Shown: one piece after another, positions 51,364 to 57,894 of the stretch | How positions within the stretch are numbered: position 1 is the first letter of the stretch | Layout of the letters: every line of letters begins with the position of its first letter | From: [Zimmermannella] alba NBRC 15616 | GTDB taxonomy: Bacteria > Actinomycetota > Actinomycetes > Actinomycetales > Microbacteriaceae | Reading direction: 5' to 3' | Assembly: GCF_001570905.1 (NCBI RefSeq) | Contig: NZ_BCSO01000008.1 | Location: 40,569-104,568, forward strand | Length of the DNA stretch: 64,000 bases | Program-made: the position numbers and the translations under genes | Notes under the pieces: generated by a model | What the model was told of the DNA's origin: nothing | Database searches by the model: none | Seen by the model: only the letters and a program-made list of their open reading frames with translations

Positions 51364-51722
51364 TGCATAGCGGCTCGTGTTGACGAGACCCTCGAGCGTG
51401 AACTCCTCGGCACTCTGTCCGGTGATGTGGCGGTCAACTTCATCCCTTCGAGCGGAGCATCCTTGGTCTGGTCGACGCCGTCGACGTAGCTGTACGCGAA
51501 GGCATAGCCCTCGGCACCAAGATCGACGGGCGCTGTGCTGGCGTTGGCAATTTCGAAAAATTCAAAGTTGTCTGCGCCGGTTGGGTTTGTGCTGATCTCG
51601 GTGACGACGATGCGGGGATCCGCTGCTGCTACGGCTGGGGCCGGCGCAAGCGCGCCAGCCAACGGCGCACAGAACGCGGCCGTCATCGCAAGAGCTACTG
51701 CGACTCGGAACGATCGAGACAC
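51360..51722 (-). pseudogene. Signal peptide and lamin-tail domain fragment of the same metallophosphoesterase
   Basis: A 120-residue frame. The GTG at 51722 follows AAGGACCACC. A signal peptide (RSFRVAVALAMTAAF to AVAAAD) leads into a lamin-tail domain start (IVVTEISTNPTGADNFEFFEIANAS). The lamin-tail domain stops short after DAPLEGMKLTATSPD and the frame turns into basic nonsense. Joining it to the catalytic frame needs a -1 shift near 51420-51440. The domain is also shorter than usual, so an internal deletion may have caused the shift. Confidence 0.72.
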
Positions 51723-51814
51723 GGTGGTCCTTCTGATCGAGGAGGGTAACGAGGGACGCTTGACGCTCGGGGCACCCCACAAACGACAGATGAACAGCGT
51801 TCACTCAACGATGC

Positions 51815-51835
51815 TCGCCAGTGCCGGGCTGGCGA
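51815..51835 (-). terminator. Possible terminator of the envelope-stress operon
   Basis: A 7-base stem TCGCCAG/CTGGCGA with a 7-base loop, 23 bases after the sensor-kinase stop. There is no T-run. Confidence 0.35.
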
Positions 51836-51857
51836 AGGCTGATCCGGCTGCCCCCGT

Positions 51858-53042
51858 CTACGTCGACGCACCTGCAGGCAGCGTGACGACAACCCGAAGG
51901 CCACCTTCGGGTCTCGCGGTGAGCTCAAGTGTGCCCTCGGCCCGGTTCACGATGGCTGAGACGATGGCAAGTCCAAGGCCGCGGCTGTCACCTCGCGTTC
52001 GCTCACTCCCGGTGGCAAACGGCTCGATCAAGCTGCCCACGTCCGCGGGGTCGATGACCTGCCCCGAGTTCTCGACAACGGCACGAGCGAACAAGACCCC
52101 GTCGGCCGACACAATCGACTCCGTGCGCACCTCGAGCGAGCCACCCTCGCGGTTGTGCCTGATCGCGTTCTGCACGAGATTGCCTGCCAGCTGGGAGAAC
52201 AAACGCTCATCGCCCACGGTCAACGAGGGCTCAAGCTTGCTTGTCATGGTGAGCATGCGGGCGGCTGCCTCGTGCTCATGTAGTGCGAGGGCATCCTCGA
52301 ATAGCTCGGCGAGATCAACGTCAGCAGGTTGGCGGTGCCCGCTTTCCGCATCAGCCAGGTCCAGGAGCGCTTCAACGGTCTGGATGCTGCGTTCATTGAG
52401 CGCGGCAAGTCTCTTGAACATCTCGCGATGTTCGCTCTCGCCTCGCGCGAGCGCGACCTCCAGCATCGTCTTGTTTGCGGCAAGCGGCGTACGAAGCTCA
52501 TGCGAGGCGTTCGCTGCAAAGCGTCGCTGCGCGTTCGTGAAGCGCTCCATACTTGCCAACATCATGTCGAACGTCTGCGCTAGTTCGACGATTTCATCAC
52601 GTGGACCGGACAGCCCAATCCGGTGGTCGAGGCGGCCGTCCGCCGCCAGCCGCGCTGCCCGGTTGATCTCGGACAGCGGGCGCAGCATCCGACCCGCCAC
52701 CCACCATGCCAAGAGCGAGCTTGCACCCGCGAGAACGACCAAGACAACAGCTGATACGCCCACCAGTAGCCGGATGAGATCGTCGCGACTTTGCACCTCG
52801 ACGGACAGGACCGCACCGTCGGCCCCTCCGTCATCGGGCACAATCACCAGTGAGTCCGAGCCGTTATTGCCGGCCGCGGGACCGAAGGCGTATTCAGGGC
52901 CATATCCGAGATACAACACGAGCACCGTCAACAGGATCGCCCCACAGCCCACGACCATGAGCGCATATGAGCAGGCCAGGCGGGTGCGTGCACTGAAACG
53001 ATAGGTAGTCGTTCGGGACAGTACCTGCTCGTCGTCACGCAT
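51858..53042 (-). CDS. Sensor histidine kinase
   Basis: A 394-residue membrane kinase. Two membrane helices (about 24-46 and 92-117) flank a short extracellular loop. A HAMP linker (RMLRPLSEINRAARLAADG) follows, then the H-box with His181 (ANASHELRTPLAANKT), N-box (NLVQNAIRHNREGG) and G-box (DSRGLGLAIV). Its start lies 8 bases inside the regulator gene. It should phosphorylate the adjacent regulator in response to an envelope signal. Confidence 0.92.
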   Translation of the reverse strand: MRDDEQVLSRTTTYRFSARTRLACSYALMVVGCGAILLTVLVLYLGYGPEYAFGPAAGNNGSDSLVIVPDDGGADGAVLSVEVQSRDDLIRLLVGVSAVVLVVLAGASSLLAWWVAGRMLRPLSEINRAARLAADGRLDHRIGLSGPRDEIVELAQTFDMMLASMERFTNAQRRFAANASHELRTPLAANKTMLEVALARGESEHREMFKRLAALNERSIQTVEALLDLADAESGHRQPADVDLAELFEDALALHEHEAAARMLTMTSKLEPSLTVGDERLFSQLAGNLVQNAIRHNREGGSLEVRTESIVSADGVLFARAVVENSGQVIDPADVGSLIEPFATGSERTRGDSRGLGLAIVSAIVNRAEGTLELTARPEGGLRVVVTLPAGAST

Positions 53043-53709
53043 GGCTTGACCTATCCTCCACGGTGTACCCGACTCCAGGAATCGTGTGAATGATCCACGG
53101 TTCACCGAGTTTACGACGGAGGGCGCTGATCGTTACCTTGACCGATTGGGTGAATGGATTGGCATTCTCGTCCCACGCTTCAGCCAGCAGTTGTTCGGCA
53201 CTGACCACACGTCCAGGTTCACGCATCAACGCCTCCAGCACGGCAAACTGTTTTGGAGTGAGATGCACGGCGCGTCCCCCGCGAGTGACTTCGTGACGAA
53301 ATGGATCAAGCGTGACGTCGGCGACGGCGAACGTCGTCGGCACCGAAGTGAACCGACGCCGTCCGAGCGCCCGCACCCGAGCAATGAGCTCGGCAAGGTC
53401 AAATGGTTTCGCCAGATAGTCGTCTGCGCCAAGTGACAGTCCGTCGACCTTTTCCCGCACACTTCTCGCTGCCGTGACCATCAGGATGGCGGGGCGGCGT
53501 GGTGAGAGATTCAGTTGACGACACACCTCATCGCCATGGATTCCGGGGATATCGCGATCCAACAGGATGACGTCGTACTCCGTGAACTCAACGGCGGCGA
53601 GTGCAGCTTCACCGTCGGCAACCACGTCAGCTGGCAAGGAGTGAAGGGCAAGACCCTCACGGATCGCGTCTGCGAGGAATGTCTCGTCCTCCACAATCAA
53701 TACACGCAC
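53035..53709 (-). CDS. OmpR/PhoB-family response regulator
   Basis: A 224-residue regulator: receiver domain with Asp51 (LLDRDIPG) and acidic pocket VEDE, then a winged helix (TPKQFAVLEALMREPGRVVS; VKVTISALRRKLGEP). The GTG at 53709 has GGAGG. It is encoded 46 bases after the ABC permease and probably controls the whole operon. Confidence 0.93.
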   Translation of the reverse strand: MRVLIVEDETFLADAIREGLALHSLPADVVADGEAALAAVEFTEYDVILLDRDIPGIHGDEVCRQLNLSPRRPAILMVTAARSVREKVDGLSLGADDYLAKPFDLAELIARVRALGRRRFTSVPTTFAVADVTLDPFRHEVTRGGRAVHLTPKQFAVLEALMREPGRVVSAEQLLAEAWDENANPFTQSVKVTISALRRKLGEPWIIHTIPGVGYTVEDRSSHA

Positions 53710-53755
53710 GCGCTACCTCCGCTCTCGACCGTCGCTTGCGAGATGCTCATGCGCA

Positions 53756-54955
53756 TCACGCGGCGAGAGCTGCTGTCGGTGACATCGCCGCGGCCTTGAG
53801 CGCAGGCAAAACCCCGGCGATCGCGCCAACAACGATCGTCACAAGAATACCGACAGCGGGTACCCACAGTGGCATCGTCGGGATCCAGCCGTTGATCCAG
53901 GCGACGACCACGGTGCAGCCCGCACCAAGCGCTGCACCCGCGACACCGCCGTAGGCTGCAAGAAGAACTGCTTCAACGAGGAACTGGCGTCGAATATGCG
54001 CACGGGTGGCTCCGAGCGCACGTCGCAAACCAATATCGCGACGTCGCTCCATCACGGTAATGACCATAATGTTGGCGACCCCGATGCCTCCCACGAGCAG
54101 TGCAATCGAGCCGACCCCCACGAGGAGCCCAGTAAAGACGGTGTCAATAGCGTGCTGTGCTGCCAGGCCATCTGACGGCCGGCTCACGCTCACCTCATTG
54201 GGGCGTTGCGGGTTCAGAGTTGACGGCAAGAGCGTGCGAACCTCATCCACAACATCGTCATGTGATCGTTCGAACAGTGTTGTGGGCGCTCCCGAAAACC
54301 CGAATTGCTCTCGCGCATTCGTATCCCCGACAAGCACTGACGTGTTGAGTTCGGGGGCAAGCGCAGATGGAGCCAGGATCCCGATAACGGAGTGTTGTAC
54401 ACCACCGATGTTGAGCTGCGCGCCGCTCTGTGTCATCCCGAGCCGTTGCGCGGCCGTCGCTCCGAGGACGGCGGTGGGATAGCGTTGCGTCGCCGAATCC
54501 AACCAGCTGCCTTGACGCACTGTTGTCGACGTTGCCTCGAGCAGGCGCTGGTCAGCTGCGCGAACGGTCAACCCGTTCGTTTCCCCCTCACTGATGAAGC
54601 CGTTTCGGTACGCATGAACGCCTTGGAGATCAGCAATCCAGCTCACCTGCTCGACACCATCGATTCTGCCAACGCGGGCTGCGGCGTCCTCAGGAAGCTT
54701 AGCCTCATCGTTCGTGAACGACTCTCCGGGTGTCACCGTCAGCAAGTTGGTTCCGAGTGCGGCCAGTTGTTGCTGCACACTAGCCTGACTCGACATCGAC
54801 AGCCCAATAACGGCGACCATCGCGGCGATGCCAATCGCGACCCCGAGCGCTGACAATGTGGCGCGAGCCGGGTGCGCCCGAAGCCCATGCCATCCAAGTT
54901 TGAGGACATCGATATTGCGCAGCTTCGAGACTTGCATGGTTTTCACATTCCTCAT
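53756..54955 (-). CDS. MacB/FtsX-type ABC transporter permease
   Basis: A 399-residue permease: N-terminal membrane helix (ATLSALGVAIGIAAMVAVIGL), a large extracellular MacB-like domain (about 60-270), then three helices with VGGIGVANIMVITVMERRRDIGLRRALGAT, the family signature. Its start overlaps the ATPase stop (ATGA). With the adaptor and ATPase it forms a mechanotransmission-type exporter of peptides, lipoproteins or antibiotics. Confidence 0.9.
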   Translation of the reverse strand: MRNVKTMQVSKLRNIDVLKLGWHGLRAHPARATLSALGVAIGIAAMVAVIGLSMSSQASVQQQLAALGTNLLTVTPGESFTNDEAKLPEDAAARVGRIDGVEQVSWIADLQGVHAYRNGFISEGETNGLTVRAADQRLLEATSTTVRQGSWLDSATQRYPTAVLGATAAQRLGMTQSGAQLNIGGVQHSVIGILAPSALAPELNTSVLVGDTNAREQFGFSGAPTTLFERSHDDVVDEVRTLLPSTLNPQRPNEVSVSRPSDGLAAQHAIDTVFTGLLVGVGSIALLVGGIGVANIMVITVMERRRDIGLRRALGATRAHIRRQFLVEAVLLAAYGGVAGAALGAGCTVVVAWINGWIPTMPLWVPAVGILVTIVVGAIAGVLPALKAAAMSPTAALAA

Positions 54956-55659
54956 CGCACCGCACCAAACTCTGCGAGCTGTCGTGAGTCGGATTTGATC
55001 ACACCGTCGCGAAGCGTGATCTGTCGAGGAAAGCGTGCGGCGATCTCGCGATCGTGTGTAATGACCACGACCGTGGTACCGCTTTCATTGAGTTGCTCCA
55101 GAATGTCCATCACGCGCTCCCCAGAACGGGAGTCCAAAGCGCCAGTTGGTTCATCAGCGAGCAGCAGCGGTGGCTCGCCAACCACGGCACGAGCAATCGC
55201 CACCCGCTGCCGCTGTCCACCAGAGAGTTCCTTGGGCAAGTGGCTGGCGCGGTCGGCAAGCCCGACCCGTTCAAGGGCAGCCCTCGCTCGCTCCCGCCGC
55301 GTTGGCAGCGGAATCCCCTGGTAAAGGAGACCAGCTGCAACGTTATCCAACGCGGTCTGAGACTCATCGAGGTGGTATTGCTGGAAGACGAATCCAATGA
55401 AGTACGCGCGCAGAGAGGCGAGGCACTCATCGCTCGCAGTTGAAGTCGCCTGCCCCGACAGGAGAATCTCCCCAGTGGAAGGCCGGTCGAGTGTGCCAAT
55501 GAGATTCAGCAGCGTTGATTTCCCTGAACCGCTCGGTCCGATAATCGCGACCCGCTCGCCCGGATCGACGTCAAAACTCACTTCCGTGAGGGCCGTCGTG
55601 GGCGGAGATCCGTAACACCGCGACACATTCGAAACGCGAAGGAGAGGAGTTGTATTCAT
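54952..55659 (-). CDS. MacB/LolD-type ABC transporter ATPase
   Basis: A 235-residue ATPase: Walker A GPSGSGKST, Q-loop FVFQQYHLDES, signature ELSGGQRQRVAIARA, Walker B LLLADEPTGALD, H-loop VITHD. The ATG at 55659 shares a base with the adaptor stop; a GTG one codon upstream is possible. Confidence 0.93.
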   Translation of the reverse strand: MNTTPLLRVSNVSRCYGSPPTTALTEVSFDVDPGERVAIIGPSGSGKSTLLNLIGTLDRPSTGEILLSGQATSTASDECLASLRAYFIGFVFQQYHLDESQTALDNVAAGLLYQGIPLPTRRERARAALERVGLADRASHLPKELSGGQRQRVAIARAVVGEPPLLLADEPTGALDSRSGERVMDILEQLNESGTTVVVITHDREIAARFPRQITLRDGVIKSDSRQLAEFGAVR

Positions 55660-56708
55660 CACTCGGCCACCGCCACAACGTCCCCTTCGGCCAACTCTCC
55701 AGCGGTGATCTCCACTCGACCATCAGCGAATTTCCCGACTTCAACGGGCACCCGTTGGACAGTGTCGTCCCGAAGCACGTCAACGGCGAAGGATCCGCCG
55801 GGTTGTGCAAGGAGTGCCTTGATTGGCACGTTGAGCACCTGCTCGGCAACCGTTCGATTGACTGATACGCGCACAGTGACATTGGCGAAATCGGCCGCCT
55901 GGGCAGAATCTTTCAACCCAAGCTGCACGGGAATCTTCGTTGTCTTCTTCCCCGAGCTGTCTTCTCGCTCGACCGCTGTGCCGACGGTCTCCACAATGCC
56001 AGCTTGGCTCGTGCCGTTCGGAAGTTTCACGTCGACGTTCTCCCCGACCCGCAAGAGTTGCTGCTCTTTAGCATCCAATTCCGCTGTCGCGTGAAGCTCA
56101 GTGCCGGTTATTTCAAGGCTGGCTTCGGCTGCCGGTTCCCCCGTTGAAACAAGACGCTGATGCACACGTGCATCACCGGAAAGAAACGCAATTCTTCCCC
56201 GTTCAAGCGTGGTGCGCCAGGGCATACCCAGGTCCCGCTGCCACGAGGCAATTGCGGTCGCGGTGTTCCAATCAAAATGCTCATCTGGCGTCGACCAGAA
56301 GTAGTCGAGTGAGGCAAGGCTCTCCTCGAGCTGCTGGATGTCCCGCCCATCGCTCATCCCTGGCTCGAAGTCACGCCATGCTGGGAGGGCACCACGGAGC
56401 GCCGTGACCGGCTCATCGTTGACGCGCATGAGCTCATCACCTGTCTTGATGGTCGCACCCGCCTCAGCGAGTGAGGTAACCGTCCCCTGCAGCGAAGTCC
56501 CCACCTGGCTTACCGCGCCATAGTTAAGCGTCCCGTTGAGCTCAACGTGGTCAACGAGGTCACTGCGCTCAGCAGTTGCGGTCGCAACAGCGGGCATCGA
56601 GGCAGCCTCTGGTGTATTCGGGCCCAGAGTGACGAGTGCTGCAACACCGCCCACCGCGACAATGCCAACGCAAGCGATGGCCGCGAGTTTCGTTCTCCGT
56701 CGCAGCAT
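55659..56708 (-). CDS. Membrane-fusion-type adaptor with a peptidoglycan-binding-like domain
   Basis: A 349-residue exported protein: N-terminal membrane anchor (TKLAAIACVGIVAVGGVAAL), a split lipoyl-like/barrel-sandwich region, and in the middle a peptidoglycan-binding-like fold (DIQQLEESLASLDYFW; TATAIASWQRDLGMPW). Actinobacterial MacB-like exporters often have such adaptors. Its ATG shares one base with the upstream lipoprotein stop (TAATG). Confidence 0.82.
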   Translation of the reverse strand: MLRRRTKLAAIACVGIVAVGGVAALVTLGPNTPEAASMPAVATATAERSDLVDHVELNGTLNYGAVSQVGTSLQGTVTSLAEAGATIKTGDELMRVNDEPVTALRGALPAWRDFEPGMSDGRDIQQLEESLASLDYFWSTPDEHFDWNTATAIASWQRDLGMPWRTTLERGRIAFLSGDARVHQRLVSTGEPAAEASLEITGTELHATAELDAKEQQLLRVGENVDVKLPNGTSQAGIVETVGTAVEREDSSGKKTTKIPVQLGLKDSAQAADFANVTVRVSVNRTVAEQVLNVPIKALLAQPGGSFAVDVLRDDTVQRVPVEVGKFADGRVEITAGELAEGDVVAVAE

Positions 56709-57205
56709 TACTGGGCTCCCTCCGGCTGCGCGGCGAGGCCCACTTCCATGGAGCAGCGTTCCACATCCTGCGGGTCTGCGTCTGCACCTCCGCTGACGAC
56801 CACCTCGCCGGATTCGAAGTCAGGATCTGGCATGTCATACCCGGCTTCACGCATGCACTTGGTGAATCGAAGGATCTGAGCTTTCGTGTCCTCATCGAGC
56901 TGGGTCCCGGCATCAGCCGGCGGCGGCCCAAGCTGTTCTTCGCAGGCTTGCATCGCAGCGTCAAAGTCTGTGCCATCTGCAGATCCACCAAACGAGCCAT
57001 CTGCGTTCACGGGGATTGCACCGCCTTCGCCGAGCTCGATGCCATGTTCGCCCATGCATCGCTGGAAATCGTGTTGCCACTGCTCCAAACTCTGCGCTGA
57101 GGTACTCCCGATATCGACGTTTCCCTGTGATGAAGTGCACCCGGTGAGTGCTGCCACGACGGCAACGCAAGTGCCAAGGAGTGTCGCAATTGAACTGCTG
57201 CGCAT
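56708..57205 (-). CDS. Small secreted lipoprotein with paired CMxxxG motifs
   Basis: A 165-residue lipoprotein with signal peptide and lipobox LTGC at about residues 20-25. The mature part repeats a motif, FQRCMGEHGIEL and FTKCMREAGYDM followed by PDPDFE, and has further single cysteines in QACEEQ and VERCSME. Such proteins are often linked to MacB-like operons in actinobacteria; their function is unknown and could be signal sensing or substrate capture. GGAGG precedes the ATG at 57205. First gene of the six-gene envelope operon. Confidence 0.8.
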   Translation of the reverse strand: MRSSSIATLLGTCVAVVAALTGCTSSQGNVDIGSTSAQSLEQWQHDFQRCMGEHGIELGEGGAIPVNADGSFGGSADGTDFDAAMQACEEQLGPPPADAGTQLDEDTKAQILRFTKCMREAGYDMPDPDFESGEVVVSGGADADPQDVERCSMEVGLAAQPEGAQ

Positions 57206-57330
57206 GAGTGAGTCCTCCAAATTGGTGTGTGCTTCAGCTGCCTTCTGCCGAAGCCTGTTGAATGGTCACCATTGAGGATGTCGAGTGCCCGGTTTCGAGA
57301 ACGTAAACGGCAACATTGCCGTGGAAACAC

Positions 57331-57360
57331 GAAAAAGAGGGTCCTTTTCAGGACCCTCTC
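57331..57360 (-). terminator. Rho-independent terminator next to the tRNA-like 3' end
   Basis: On the minus strand a 9-base stem (AGAGGGTCC with GGACCCTCT, loop of 6) is followed by five Ts. It begins three bases after the CCA of the tRNA-like fragment, the spacing expected for the terminator of a tRNA or tmRNA gene. No minus-strand protein gene ends just before it. Confidence 0.85.
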
Positions 57361-57362
57361 GG

Positions 57363-57379
57363 TGGTGGACCTAGCGGGA
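57363..57379 (-). other. Probable attachment site: tRNA/tmRNA-like 3' end
   Basis: The minus strand reads TCCCGCTAGGTCCACCA. This has the form of a T-stem 3' strand (CCCGC), a 7-base acceptor strand (TAGGTCC), discriminator A and CCA. Upstream sequence (57380-57420) cannot fold into the rest of a tRNA, so only the 3' end is present. This is what an element leaves when it integrates into a tRNA or tmRNA 3' end. The matching full gene should lie beyond 64000 at the other end of the element. Which tRNA is unclear. Confidence 0.65.
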
Positions 57380-57412
57380 GGCTTGTCGAAACTTACCCCG
57401 CCGGTGATTCAG

Positions 57413-57793
57413 ATGTCGCGAGCACACCAGTCCATCCGCGCGAGAAAGCACAAGACGCACCGCCGGAGGCACCAACCGCAGCAGGCGCCGCGAGCGTCCG
57501 CAGACCTCCTCCAGCGAGCGGAAGCCGCTTACGTTGCCGGCGGGTCCCTGAAGGCTGTGGCCCGGCAAGTTGGCCTCGGACACGAGCGACTCTCTCGCCT
57601 CCTGCGAGAGGGCGGTGTCGTCCTCCGCAACCACTCCCCGTCGATCAGCGAGATTCGGCTGATGCGGTCCATGTATGAGCAGGGGGCTTCACTGGAGCGT
57701 GTGGGCAACAAGTTCGGCTACACCGCGGGGACAGTCCGCAAACACTTGATCGCCGCCGGTGTCATGATGCGCGACACGCACGGTCGTGTCTGA
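57413..57793 (+). CDS. Double helix-turn-helix protein at the element end
   Basis: A 126-residue basic protein, start uncertain (ATG at 57413, weak ribosome site). Two helix-turn-helix units follow a basic N-terminus: AYVAGGSLKAVARQVGLGHE with RLSRLLREGG, and MYEQGASLERVGNKFGY with AGTVRKHLIAAG, ending MRDTHGRV. This resembles the DNA-binding tail of resolvase-type recombinases or small regulators on actinobacterial mobile elements; no catalytic recombinase domain is present. It may be a recombination directionality factor, a regulator, or a recombinase remnant. Confidence 0.6.
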   Translation: MSRAHQSIRARKHKTHRRRHQPQQAPRASADLLQRAEAAYVAGGSLKAVARQVGLGHERLSRLLREGGVVLRNHSPSISEIRLMRSMYEQGASLERVGNKFGYTAGTVRKHLIAAGVMMRDTHGRV

Positions 57794-57894
57794 ATGGAGC
57801 CCCCACGGTTTCGGCAAGAGCTCAAGACATCATGGCCAACGCTGATGTTTCCAACAGGAGCTGGGTCCGAGTATGCAGTCCTTCGCCGTTCATA

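Noticed and set aside
57380..57420. Complete tRNA gene at the element junction
   Set aside because: Only the last 17 bases look tRNA-like; the sequence upstream cannot supply the T, anticodon or D arms.
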